A DNA stretch of 64,000 nucleotides from Paenibacillus sp. J31TS4 (GCF_018403265.1 NZ_BOSI01000001.1:1550001-1614000); one strand, 5' to 3'. Positions 15,454 to 23,599 are shown, numbered from the stretch's first letter. Numbers and translations: made by a program. Notes: generated by a model from the letters alone, not told the origin.

Positions 15454-15990
15454 TTATGCCGATAGGTAGCGAACCAAACCCAATATGGCAAAACAAAATA
15501 AAGCTATACCAGATCCTATACCAGTGATTGCACTACTGGCAACGCCCAATTTGTTGGAGCCCCATGGGGAGAGTACCGAAATTGCTATCATAACGACTGC
15601 TAATATATACAAGCTGGGGTCTTTAAAGATGCTTACTAACCAGAAAAAATGAACACCTACGATAAATGCAATCCACGGAGCGACATAATCCTTTTTTTTA
15701 CTTCGGATCAACAAAAAAGCGCCGAGGCCAGCTAGAATAAATTCCGTATAGAAAACAATTAGGTAGTTCTTATACGAGCCCTTTTCTGACAATGTAGTAG
15801 CCGAATCCCAATGCGTCACGCTTAGATACACGCCAATCAAGCACACTAACAATGCAGCTCCGGAAGCAATCCCGATATACTTGCGCCAATGTTCTCTAGG
15901 TTTCTCCTGAGCCCACCCGAACCAAACAAAACTAAACATACCGAAAATCGCTGCGTACATCGCATAGTCCCTTATATAGTCGGTTTCCAT
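15454..15990 (-). CDS. Hypothetical multi-pass membrane protein
   Basis: 178 residues with about six hydrophobic segments. The first contains YAAIFGMFSFVWFGWAQE and the last ends ALFCFAILGLVRYL, with a lysine-rich loop RSKKKDY in the middle. I do not recognise the family and see no catalytic motif. The start at 15990 is fixed by AGAAGGAGG immediately upstream. It follows a DUF3139-like gene by 21 nt and probably shares its transcript. It ends before a repeat-borne terminator. Confidence 0.75.
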   Translation of the reverse strand: METDYIRDYAMYAAIFGMFSFVWFGWAQEKPREHWRKYIGIASGAALLVCLIGVYLSVTHWDSATTLSEKGSYKNYLIVFYTEFILAGLGAFLLIRSKKKDYVAPWIAFIVGVHFFWLVSIFKDPSLYILAVVMIAISVLSPWGSNKLGVASSAITGIGSGIALFCFAILGLVRYLSA

Positions 15991-16011
15991 GGCCCCTCCT
16001 TCTGACAAATC

Positions 16012-16383
16012 TCAAAAAGATGCTTTGAACCCGGTATTCCCTTCTTTGTGTTTCGGTTGATCCAAGGGATCGTTCCTTCCAGAAAGCTTACCCCAAGAGG
16101 ATTGAATGATTGTTGAGTCCCTCTTCCAATAGGTATAAATAATGTCCGGTTCATCTTTAAAAACGACTTGCATAACATAGGGCGGGGCCTTTGAACGTTT
16201 CGTTGTAAGCTCCAATATTTCGTCTCTTTGATAACCTTTTTCTCCGATTAAATATTTTGTTACTTCTTGTTTTAACGTATATCTTTGAACCTTGTCATAC
16301 ACATATACAGAAATAATGGGAACTAAGATAATGGCTGCAACTATACTAAACAACCCGAATATTAGTAGACTTCTCTTTTTCAA
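16012..16383 (-). CDS. DUF3139-like membrane-anchored protein, start possibly frameshifted
   Basis: 123 residues with one N-terminal transmembrane helix (about 8-28), then a small domain with KYLIGEKGYQRDEI and VVFKDEPDIIYTYWK, characteristic of DUF3139. The annotated TTG start at 16383 has no convincing ribosome-binding site. A strong GGGGAGG-ATAAGTA-ATG at 16431 lies upstream, and deleting one A after that ATG would join it in frame (LYELSEAEIHAEIRRLKKR). So either a one-base insertion has damaged the start, or the TTG is used. Function unknown. Confidence 0.7.
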   Translation of the reverse strand: MKKRSLLIFGLFSIVAAIILVPIISVYVYDKVQRYTLKQEVTKYLIGEKGYQRDEILELTTKRSKAPPYVMQVVFKDEPDIIYTYWKRDSTIIQSSWGKLSGRNDPLDQPKHKEGNTGFKASF

Positions 16384-16443
16384 TCGACGAATCTCAGCAT
16401 GGATCTCGGCCTCACTTAGCTCGTAAAGTCATTACTTATCCTC

Positions 16444-16507
16444 CCCTCAGTCTTCCGTTCCGTGTGAACGAACCTTGGAGGCTCAAAACATCCCCTAACC
16501 CACCAAT
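16444..16507. repeat. Diverged partial copy of tRNA-associated repeat (R2)
   Basis: It contains GTTCCGTGTGAACGAACC, GGAGGCTCAAAACATCCCCT and CCCACCAATCAG, matching in order the second half of the 21.5-22.9 kb unit, including its CCACCA-like end. The rest of 16508-16718 is AT-rich without a recognisable gene. Confidence 0.6.
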
Positions 16508-16718
16508 CAGATGATAATGCTTCAAATACAGTTTTATGAATAATGTTATTGTAATATAATGGAAATACATTAGCACCTCCGAATAGGAAGGCGAATGGTG
16601 ATGGCGTCTGCAGGTAAAGATTCCTTCTATACAAAGTTTGGATTTCATATACATGAAGGAATAAAACAGGAATGTTCAGCCGGTGGGGGTTATTATCCAG
16701 GAAACGGAGATTCGTTCC

Positions 16719-17531
16719 ATGAAAAAGATCTTATTGCGCTATTTTCCTTTTCTCTATAAGGCAAGGATTCAGCAGCTTATATGGAAGAGACGGCTTGCCC
16801 TCTTAAGGTCCCCCACTCCTTATGCCCGCGACAGAAGATCGGAGCCTTACGGCTTTGTTTGCAAACGTCATAAATCCATCTTAAGGAGAGTTTTGGCTCA
16901 CTCGAATCCTATCCTGCAGGAGAACAAAATAAAAAATCTCGCGATTGCCCTTCCCCATATCGATGGAATCGTAATCCGCCCGGGGGAGACTTTTTCGTTT
17001 TGGCAGCTTGTCGGGAAACCGACCAAGGCAAAGGGGTATATCGACGGGCTGATGCTGTCGAATGGTGAGGTCCGAACGGGAACCGGCGGAGGATTATGTC
17101 AGTTGGCCAATATGTTATTTTGGCTGGCTCTTCACACTCCTCTTGTGATTAAAGAACGGCACCATCATAGCTTCGATATCTTTCCCGACGATAGGCGGGT
17201 GGTGCCTTTCGGGACAGGCACCAGTATTTTTTACAATTATGTCGATTTGCAATTTTACAATCGGACCAACGTATCCTTCCAGTTTCATCTGTGGTTGACG
17301 GATGAATTCTTAGAAGGGACGATTAGCTGCAGCGAGGAATTGAACGCATTTTACAAGGTAGAAGAGAGAAATCATCGGTATTACCAAAATCAGAACAAGT
17401 GGTACAGGGGAAACGAAATCTGGCGTCTGGAAATCAACAGGCACGACAATACGCTTGTTCAGGAAGCCTTGATCATGACGAACCATGCCGAAGTAAGATA
17501 TGAGAAATTCAACGAGGCCGAGTCCGGGTGA
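16719..17531 (+). CDS. VanW family protein
   Basis: 270 residues with the VanW domain over most of its length: NLAIALPHIDGIVIRPGETFSFW, GTGGGLCQLANMLFWLAL and HHHSFDIFPDDRRVVPFGTG. VanW-like proteins accompany some vancomycin-resistance clusters and are common in Firmicutes, but their reaction is unknown. No signal peptide is obvious; the N-terminus is basic. ATG 16719 was chosen because CGGAGA lies 7 nt before it. It stands alone between two copies of the tRNA-associated repeat and ends with its own terminator. Confidence 0.88.
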   Translation: MKKILLRYFPFLYKARIQQLIWKRRLALLRSPTPYARDRRSEPYGFVCKRHKSILRRVLAHSNPILQENKIKNLAIALPHIDGIVIRPGETFSFWQLVGKPTKAKGYIDGLMLSNGEVRTGTGGGLCQLANMLFWLALHTPLVIKERHHHSFDIFPDDRRVVPFGTGTSIFYNYVDLQFYNRTNVSFQFHLWLTDEFLEGTISCSEELNAFYKVEERNHRYYQNQNKWYRGNEIWRLEINRHDNTLVQEALIMTNHAEVRYEKFNEAESG

Positions 17532-17587
17532 AACCGGAAACAACCATACCCTCGAATCCGAATAGGCTTTGCGGGTCCTCCATAAGT

Positions 17588-17617
17588 AAAAAACACGCTT
17601 CTTTAGCGTGTTTTTTT
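17588..17617 (+). terminator. Rho-independent terminator after VanW gene
   Basis: AAACACGCT/AGCGTGTTT stem with a TCTTT loop and a T-run; A-rich on the other side, so it could act in both directions. Confidence 0.85.
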
Positions 17618-17629
17618 ATTTATGGTGGG

Positions 17630-17705
17630 GCTTCCGTTCTGTCCGTGCGACCAAGCCCCTGACCTCATCGCTGCCAGCGATAGACTCTCACGCATTGACC
17701 GACCC
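17630..17705. pseudogene. tRNA-Ala-derived remnant (R3)
   Basis: On the minus strand it reads ATCGCTGGCAGCGATGAGG followed by TCAGGGGC: the anticodon arm and start of the T-arm of the intact tRNA-Ala(GGC) at 22.9 kb. The rest is replaced by repeat sequence (CCGTTCTGTCCGTGCG) and a GGTGGGGC piece. It cannot fold as a full tRNA. Confidence 0.65.
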
Positions 17706-17728
17706 ACTCCCATAAAGGTTTCAACAGT

Positions 17729-18100
17729 TTACTCCTCTCGAGGCCCCTCTCCCCATCGGATCGCCCAATTCTCCATCTCCTTAAGCGCGGCTTGAAAATC
17801 GAGTCCTTTCTCCGTTAAGGAATATTCGACGGTTACAGGGACGCTCGGGTACACTTCTCGATGCACAATCCCGTTATTCTCCAGATGGCGAAGCACATTC
17901 GTCAATGACTGCGTGCGAACAACAGCAACATCCCGAAGCAATTGCTGAAATCTTCGCGGCCCTTTGTGCAGTTCGGCGATAACAAGAAACGCCCATTTTG
18001 CCCCCAATATTTCTAGGACCGAGCAAATATGAGGATATCCCGATTCCCTATGGCGCCTATTCTCACTTGGAAATCGCTGTTCATTCGTTAAGTTATCCAT
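17729..18100 (-). CDS. HxlR/YtcD-type winged-helix regulator
   Basis: 123 residues with the HxlR pattern: CSVLEILGAKWAFLVIAELHKGPRRFQQL, recognition helix TQSLTNVLRHLENNGIV and wing VPVTVEYSLTEKG, then the final NWAIRWGE helix. A single Cys near residue 26 (CSVLEILG) is in the position that senses thiol-reactive compounds in several members. It is transcribed divergently from an MFS exporter, with a 15-bp palindrome in the 132-bp intergenic region, so it probably controls that exporter. Confidence 0.9.
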   Translation of the reverse strand: MDNLTNEQRFPSENRRHRESGYPHICSVLEILGAKWAFLVIAELHKGPRRFQQLLRDVAVVRTQSLTNVLRHLENNGIVHREVYPSVPVTVEYSLTEKGLDFQAALKEMENWAIRWGEGPREE

Positions 18101-18114
18101 TCGCCCTCCGACAA

Positions 18115-18129
18115 CTTACTATTAGTAAG
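18115..18129. promoter_or_regulatory. HxlR operator palindrome
   Basis: CTTACTATTAGTAAG, a perfect 7+1+7 inverted repeat of the size and type bound by HxlR proteins. It lies between the divergent regulator and MFS genes, 15 bp before the regulator start. Confidence 0.7.
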
Positions 18130-18232
18130 CTAGTCTATTATTTTGGATTACGTCCATTTGATTTGCGTTCTTACATAAATAAAGAAACTTAACTATAATG
18201 CATTCCAATAGAACAGAAGGGATTGGTAAACA

Positions 18233-19441
18233 ATGAAAACGAACGCATTCTTGATCTATATTCTCGCTATCGGCGTATTCCTTACTGCTACATCTGAGTT
18301 AGTTGTATCTGGCATTTTACCCCAGATCGCGAGTGGCGTAAATATCTCCTTAGCTGCTGCCGGACAATTAATTACCGTTTATTCCCTGTCCTTTGCCATT
18401 GCTACTCCGCTTCTAATCATGATGACGAGCCGTGTGAATCGGAAGTCACTGCTCGTTGGTTCGCTAGCGGTTTTTATCGCCGGAAACGCAATGTCTGCCT
18501 TTAGTACAAACGTCGTGACATTAATGGTTTCCCGCATGCTGCTCGGAGCAAGCTCAGGCATATTCCTCGTCGTTTCACTAGGCATCGCCGCAAAACTCGT
18601 ACCAGCCGAAATGCTTGGTCGTTCCATCGGAACCATTATTTTGGGCTTCAGCAGCGCGCTGATCCTGGGTGTACCGCTTGGCATTGCGATAGCCGACTGG
18701 ATGAATTGGCAGGCCGTCTTTCTAATGCTGGGCGGGCTTAGCGTCCTAGTCGGTACCGGAATTCTACGTCTCTTGCCTACTGTGGAAGGTGATGACCCGG
18801 TTCCATTCTCACACCAGTTGAAGCAGGTAGGGAGCGCGGTTATCCTTACCGCCTTATTCATTTCGTTGTTCCGTGAAGGAGGAAACTCCGTATTCTTAAC
18901 ATACATTTCGCCTTACTTACAGCAATTACTAGGCTTCGGAATATCGGATGTTGCCTTCCTAATGCTTGCTCTCGGCTTCATCGGCGCATTCTCCTCTCAG
19001 CTCGGAGGAAGCTTGGTTGACCGGTGGGGGTCTTCGCGCACGCTCGGAACCTGCCTAGTCATTCATCTGCTTACTTTGGCGCTGCTGCCCCTCTTGTCGT
19101 TCTCGACCCTGCTCTCGGTCGGAATGATCGCAATCATGTTCAGCGCATTGTTTGCCTCCGGTCCAGCCATACAGAGTTTTATGATTCAGCAAGCGCCTAA
19201 GTCCGCCAACTTCGTCCTAAGCTTGAATACTTCGGTTATCCATCTCGGTATTGCCGGAGGTGCGGGAGCGGGAGGATATTTGGTAATTGGAACGGGTACG
19301 CTGCAGCATCATCCTTGGCTTGCGGCTTCGCTTCTTACACTCGGCCTAACAGCCGCACAGCTCAGCTTTGCGCTGAGCCGGAGGAAAAAGAGAGACATGG
19401 TGATCCATTCGGAAAAGGGGCCTCTAAACGCCACAAAGTGA
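18233..19441 (+). CDS. MFS transporter (DHA1, AraJ/CmlA-like)
   Basis: 402 residues, 12 predicted transmembrane helices. The N-terminus reads FLTATSELVVSGILPQIA. The loop after helix 2 has the MFS pattern (TSRVNRKSLLVG), and helix 5 carries the antiporter-type ILGVPLGIAIADW. It is probably a drug or sugar-type efflux antiporter, controlled by the divergent HxlR regulator. The last codons (NATK-stop) lie inside the CACAAAGTGAAGC start of the repeat at 19428, so the repeat supplies the stop codon. The native C-terminus may have been shortened. Confidence 0.9.
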   Translation: MKTNAFLIYILAIGVFLTATSELVVSGILPQIASGVNISLAAAGQLITVYSLSFAIATPLLIMMTSRVNRKSLLVGSLAVFIAGNAMSAFSTNVVTLMVSRMLLGASSGIFLVVSLGIAAKLVPAEMLGRSIGTIILGFSSALILGVPLGIAIADWMNWQAVFLMLGGLSVLVGTGILRLLPTVEGDDPVPFSHQLKQVGSAVILTALFISLFREGGNSVFLTYISPYLQQLLGFGISDVAFLMLALGFIGAFSSQLGGSLVDRWGSSRTLGTCLVIHLLTLALLPLLSFSTLLSVGMIAIMFSALFASGPAIQSFMIQQAPKSANFVLSLNTSVIHLGIAGGAGAGGYLVIGTGTLQHHPWLAASLLTLGLTAAQLSFALSRRKKRDMVIHSEKGPLNATK

Positions 19442-19563
19442 AGCTTATTCTTTGAGGCCCATTCCGATTCCTTAGCGGGGACCTCGCCCGTTCTTGGCCG
19501 TACCGTCCGCATCCCCTATCTCCACATAACAAAAAACGTGACCTCATGCGGTCACGTTCTTGA
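19428..19563. repeat. Copy of tRNA-associated repeat (R4)
   Basis: It aligns with the 22.4-22.86 kb units: CCACAAAGTGAAGCTTA, CCATTCCGATT, GCGGGGACC, CGCCCGTTCTTGGCC and CATCCCCTATCTCCAC. It ends with the ACGTGACC/GGTCACGT terminator hairpin (19536-19557). It lacks the GTGCGGACGAACC part. It abuts the tRNA-like remnant at 19564. Confidence 0.8.
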
Positions 19564-19641
19564 TGGTGGAGGGGGATTGAACCCCTGACCTCATCGCTGT
19601 CAGCGGTGCACTCCCCCATGTAAGTTAATTGAACTACCATC
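19564..19641 (-). pseudogene. Degenerate tRNA (anticodon GAC, Val-like)
   Basis: Read on the minus strand it keeps a T-arm (AGGGGTTCAATCCCCCT), an anticodon arm with loop CTGACAG and a CCA end. Only two acceptor bases separate the T-arm from ACCA, the D-arm is disrupted, and one anticodon-stem pair is lost. Its anticodon/T-arm sequence tracks the intact tRNA-Ala closely, so it is probably a diverged duplicate rather than a working tRNA-Val. Confidence 0.65.
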
Positions 19642-19664
19642 AAAGAACAATCAACTTTGTGATA

Positions 19665-21449
19665 TTATAAAAACTTTGCGAAAAATGCAGGCATACTTTC
19701 AGGTGAAACAGGTACCGGATCATTACTAGCACCAGATCGAGTAAAGTAACCATCACCGAAAAAAACTGCTCCATTATCACATACAATTTTTAGAATTATT
19801 ACAGATTTAGAGTAATAATTTACCATGCGTATTTTTGAACCCAATTGCCTTTTATAATGCTCAGACATCGGCATAATATTAATAGCATTTTTGAAAATTT
19901 CATAATAACGATCATAATTTCCATTCATGAATTCTTGAACTTCGCCATCAATCCCGGTAATGTAGAAGGAACCTACTTTCCGATAATCACTTTGATACCT
20001 GTCACTTATTTGTTTTGCATCATCGAGATTATCAGCAACACCTACAAGAATGTATCCCACAGCATTCTTGCCCAAGTTGGCCATAGCTGAAAGAGTTTTG
20101 AATATTTTTCTTATTAGCTCATCATTCCGTACTCCTGTCGATAGAGTAAAGATTCCTTGCTTAAAATCATACTGACTATTTTCAGTACGCGACTGTTTAA
20201 GTAACGTTTCCAGTTCAGTTGTATAAGAATAATACATTGGATCTCCGTCAGTCCGATTTACAAAATGTGGACTAAGTACAGCAGCTGTGGCGGAAATCAA
20301 GTCAGTTTTCTCCTTACTAGCCCACCAACCACCGCCTCCAGATATACTCATGGTCCTGCTTCCTATGTTCTCCAGCTTATTATACAGCGCATCATAGTCT
20401 AATATTTTTTTCTCTTGTCGTACTAATAATTCATACATCGACAAAAATAAGACTTGAAAATACCTTGGAGCCTTATATATCCGCGGTCCAACCATTTGGC
20501 CAATAATTGTTTTGGGTCGATTATAAAAAGTCTTTTTAATCTCATCAAGTACATATAGGAATTGATCTAATAATCTTTCTGGATTTGTCGCTAAAATCGC
20601 ATCTTCTATTCTTTGTCCTCTAAGTTCCGAATCTACATTGCGAAATCCATAATATTCATCCAAGACACTTACATTCGAAGGAGGAATTGGATTCAAGACC
20701 ATAGCAGCCAGGATATCTGCTACTTGTTCTTCATCCATTGACTGTCGTAAATCCTCTTTGTTAATAATATTTTCTTTTACCCAAAATACAGAGTCCGCAT
20801 TAATTCCAATGTCACTATTTTCTTGGTTTATACTTATCTCTTGCATCTGTGAAAGTAGTAATAAATCGTCGTGCGATACATCACTGCGGATTTGGTAAGA
20901 TAACAATCGTACAAGTTGGGCAAATTCACTCGTAGCACCTGCTTGCCTGATTTCTTGACGAGACAAATGTTGCCCATTGGAGTTAATTCTACGGAATACT
21001 TCGTCTATAACATTAGGATTGCTTTCATTGTAAATTGAATAGGGTAATTCATAACTCACTATTTTAACACATACTGAACGGTCAAGTATCGGCTTCTTTT
21101 GTGTTAATATTCCCTTATCCAATAGGTCTTTGGTCAAAGCTGTCGAGGACAGATCAAAATAACATCCATTATCTAAAGGATACTCATTTTCAATAAAAGA
21201 AAATATGGCATTTAGCCTCTGCATACCATCGATTATTTCATTTCTTACATTGTCTTTATATGTACTGATTGAAAACAAAAAAAGAGGAACAGGATATCCA
21301 TTTGCCAATGAATCAATAAATGCCCTTTTCTCCGAGACACCCCAAACTAATTTCCTTTGGTATCTTCGATTAACCAAGTAAAGATTGTTTCGATAATCTT
21401 CGTATGAACGCTCAACGACCTTACCATTAATTGTAGGTTGACTAGCCAT
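19665..21449 (-). CDS. DUF262 (GmrS/ParB-like) - AlbA_2/Schlafen-type fusion, candidate anti-phage protein
   Basis: 594 residues. Residues about 15-250 are a DUF262 domain: VNRRYQRKLVWGVSEKRAF, the nucleotide-site motif IIDGMQRLNAI and FRRINSNGQHLSRQEIRQA. A helical middle follows. From about 416 the tail resembles AlbA_2/Schlafen domains: NSQYDFKQG, LSAMANLGKNAVGYILVGVAD and YFTRSGASNDPV. DUF262 normally pairs with a DUF1524 HNH nuclease (GmrSD, BrxU, SspE); none is seen here. ATG 21449 has GAGGTGAGG before it. AT-rich, alone, flanked on both sides by tRNA-derived repeats. Phage defence is inference. Confidence 0.82.
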   Translation of the reverse strand: MASQPTINGKVVERSYEDYRNNLYLVNRRYQRKLVWGVSEKRAFIDSLANGYPVPLFLFSISTYKDNVRNEIIDGMQRLNAIFSFIENEYPLDNGCYFDLSSTALTKDLLDKGILTQKKPILDRSVCVKIVSYELPYSIYNESNPNVIDEVFRRINSNGQHLSRQEIRQAGATSEFAQLVRLLSYQIRSDVSHDDLLLLSQMQEISINQENSDIGINADSVFWVKENIINKEDLRQSMDEEQVADILAAMVLNPIPPSNVSVLDEYYGFRNVDSELRGQRIEDAILATNPERLLDQFLYVLDEIKKTFYNRPKTIIGQMVGPRIYKAPRYFQVLFLSMYELLVRQEKKILDYDALYNKLENIGSRTMSISGGGGWWASKEKTDLISATAAVLSPHFVNRTDGDPMYYSYTTELETLLKQSRTENSQYDFKQGIFTLSTGVRNDELIRKIFKTLSAMANLGKNAVGYILVGVADNLDDAKQISDRYQSDYRKVGSFYITGIDGEVQEFMNGNYDRYYEIFKNAINIMPMSEHYKRQLGSKIRMVNYYSKSVIILKIVCDNGAVFFGDGYFTRSGASNDPVPVSPESMPAFFAKFL

Positions 21450-22273
21450 TTTCCTCACCTCGAAAATGTATATTCCCAATTTTACCATATAAATTAAAAC
21501 TCAGAAATAAATATAAAAAAGTGTCATCTATTCCATTTACTTGGAGTGTATATGGCGCTTAGGGGGATGTATGAATCTTCATTATATAGCTGACTCAGAC
21601 TATTCGACGAAACCAAGACTTAGCGGAAGATTCAGACGCCGTACTCCTCCACTCGAAGCATGGCTTCGCAGCCTGACCTCTCGTTCCGTCCGTGCGGACG
21701 AACCTCGGGGTTCGAAGCATCCCCCGCCCACCAAAAAGAAAAAACCTCGACCTAACACGGTCAAGGTTTTTTACATTTGGTGGAGCCTATGGGATGTATG
21801 AATCTTCATTATATTGCTGACGCAGACTATTCGACGTGGCCACCCCCTAGAGGAAGATTCAGACGCCGTATTCGCACCCCACAAAGTGAAGCTGCCCTAT
21901 GAAGCCCATCCCGATTACTTTGCGGGGACCCCGCATAACCACGCATGTCCCTGGGTCAACCGTTCCGTCCGTGCGGACGAACCTCGGGGTTCGAAGCATC
22001 CCCTTAGCTCCACATAACAAAAAAATTGACCTCATGCGGTCACGTTCTTGATGGTGAAGCCTAGGGGGATGTATGAATCTTCATTATAATGCTGACGCAG
22101 ACTATTCGATGTGGCCAACCCCATAGCGGAAGATTCAGACGCCGTATTCGCACCCCACAAAGTGAAGCTTACTCTTTGAAGCCTATTCCGATTACTTTGC
22201 GGGGACCCCGCATAACCACGCATGTCCCTGGGTCAACCGTTCCATCCGTGCGGACCAACCTCGGGGTTCGAAG

Positions 22274-22345
22274 CATCCCCTAGCTCCACCATCAAGAACG
22301 TGACCTCATGCGGTCACGTTCTTGATGGTGGAGCCTAGGGGGATG
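22274..22345. repeat. Long palindrome at junction of units 3 and 4
   Basis: A perfect 22-bp stem (22284-22305 with 22312-22333) spans two opposed CCACCA ends and the terminator core. It extends through CATCCCC/GGGGGATG after a small bulge. Only this junction keeps the full CTCCACCATCAAGA arm on the left; the others have CTCCACATAACA. Confidence 0.8.
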
Positions 22346-22830
22346 TATGAATCTTCATTATAATGCTGACGCAGACTATTCGATGTGGCCAACCCCATAG
22401 CGGAAGATTCAGACGCCGTATTCGCACCCCACAAAGTGAAGCTGCCCTATGAAGCCCATCCCGATTACTTTGCGGGGACCCCGCCCGTTCTTGGCCCTCC
22501 CGTTCCGTCCGTGCGGACGAACCTCGGGGGTCGAAGCATCCCCTAGCTCCACATAACAAAAAACGTGACCTCATGCGGTCACGTTCTTGATGGTGGAGCC
22601 TAGGGGGATGTATGAATCTTCATTAAATAGCTGACGCAGCCTATTCGACGCCGCCAACCCCATAGCGGAAGATTCAGACGCCGTATTCGCACCCCACAAA
22701 GTGAAGATTTACTCTTTGAAGCCTATTCCGATTACTTTGCGGGGACCCCGCCCGTTCTTGGCCCTCCCGTTCCGTCCGTGCGGACGAACCTCGGGGTTCG
22801 AAACATCCCACTAGCTCCACATAACAAAAA

Positions 22831-22852
22831 ACGTGACCTCATGCGGTCACGT
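22831..22852 (-). terminator. Terminator of tRNA-Ala gene
   Basis: ACGTGACC (22831-22838) and GGTCACGT (22845-22852); on the minus strand six T follow the stem. It begins 6 nt after the tRNA CCA end. Confidence 0.85.
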
Positions 22853-22858
22853 TCTTGA

Positions 22859-22934
22859 TGGTGGAGCCTAGGGGGATCGAACCCCTGACCTCATCGCTGC
22901 CAGCGATGCGCTCTCCCAGCTGAGCTAAGGCCCC
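22859..22934 (-). tRNA. tRNA-Ala (anticodon GGC)
   Basis: 76 nt with encoded CCA. The acceptor GGGGCCT pairs with AGGCTCC (one G-U). The D-arm is GCTCAGCTGGGAGAGC, the anticodon arm is CATCG-CTGGCAG-CGATG giving GGC, and the T-arm is AGGGG-TTCGATC-CCCCT. All four stems close. Its 3' end abuts the tandem repeat array, which repeats its last 19 nt. It is the only intact tRNA in the window. Confidence 0.95.
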
Positions 22935-23003
22935 GTTGCAACAAGATAAATATTATCACGTGATGCGGGGCCTGTCAACAGGTCCATTTCATTTTTCAGC
23001 AAG

Positions 23004-23480
23004 CTACCTCTCTTGCCCCTCCTCCTGGTTTTTCATCAGAATTTGGGTCAGCTCCTTCATGAACATGTTGATGTCTTTGAACTGCCGATAGACCGATGCG
23101 AACCGGACATACGCGACCTCATCGACAGGATAGAGCTGGTTCATCAGAATCTCTCCGATCTCGCGGCTCTCGACCTCTGACTGGGCCGTGTTGCGGATCT
23201 GCATCTCAACCTCGCTCACCATCCCTTCGAGCGTCTCGACGGAGACTGGGCGCTTCTCGCAGGCGCGGATCAACCCGCGGAGAATCTTCTCGCGGTTGAA
23301 CTCCTCGCGGCTGCCGTCTTTCTTGATGACGACCAGCGGCGTTTCCTCCACCATCTCGAACGTCGTGAAGCGGCGCGCGCACTTCTCGCACTCGCGTCGG
23401 CGGCGGATCGATTTGTTCTCATTCGCGGACCGGGAGTCCAGCACCTTGGTGCCGGCATGGTCGCAATACGGGCATTTCAT
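23004..23480 (-). CDS. nrdR: Transcriptional repressor NrdR
   Basis: 158 residues. The N-terminal zinc ribbon [15 protein letters not shown]...[12 protein letters not shown] is followed by the ATP-cone domain from [20 protein letters not shown]. NrdR senses dATP/ATP and represses ribonucleotide reductase genes by binding NrdR boxes. The length fits the family (about 150-155) with a short charged tail (EEGQER). It is transcribed toward the tRNA-Ala. No ribonucleotide reductase gene or NrdR box is visible in this window, so its targets lie elsewhere. Confidence 0.96.
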   Translation of the reverse strand: MKCPYCDHAGTKVLDSRSANENKSIRRRRECEKCARRFTTFEMVEETPLVVIKKDGSREEFNREKILRGLIRACEKRPVSVETLEGMVSEVEMQIRNTAQSEVESREIGEILMNQLYPVDEVAYVRFASVYRQFKDINMFMKELTQILMKNQEEGQER

Positions 23481-23599
23481 CGTGGTTCCCTCCCTCTCTT
23501 GCAGGCTTTGCCGCCGTTCGGAATACCCAATCGTTACCTGTTATGATCCCCGGAATACGGAACATAATAGAGTTACCAACCGACAAGGAGGTGAACAAC

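Larger units (their letters stand above)
21551..22858. repeat. Five ~270-bp tandem units of a tRNA-Ala-associated repeat
   Basis: Units start near 21551, 21778, 22052, 22325 and 22591 (periods 227, 275, 274, 265 and 268). Each runs: last ~19 nt of the tRNA-Ala gene (GGTGGAGCCTAGGGGGAT), an inverted repeat TGAATCTTC...GAAGATTCA, CACCCCACAAAGTGAAG, GCGGGGACCCCGC, hairpin CGTCCGTGCGGACG, hairpin CGAACCTCGGGGTTCG, CATCCCCTAGCTCCAC, then a terminator hairpin. Unit 1 is shorter and has its own terminator stem (AAAACCTcGACC, 21741-21770). Frames inside are short and unconserved, so I see no gene here. The bases at 21450-21550 are AT-rich leader to the DUF262 gene. Confidence 0.9.

Noticed and set aside
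19564-19641. Functional tRNA-Val(GAC)
   Set aside because: The acceptor stem and D-arm do not close and an anticodon-stem pair is lost, so it is listed as a remnant.
21541-22574. Short frames inside the tandem units as possible small proteins
   Set aside because: The frames change between units, lack ribosome-binding sites and span hairpins; the sequence is better explained as repeat.
21551-22858. Tandem units as a CRISPR array
   Set aside because: Units are ~270 bp, vary only slightly throughout and have no short repeat/unique spacer alternation; no cas genes are present.
15200-22934. Prophage or conjugative element
   Set aside because: No integrase, capsid, portal, relaxase or replication gene is visible in this stretch.
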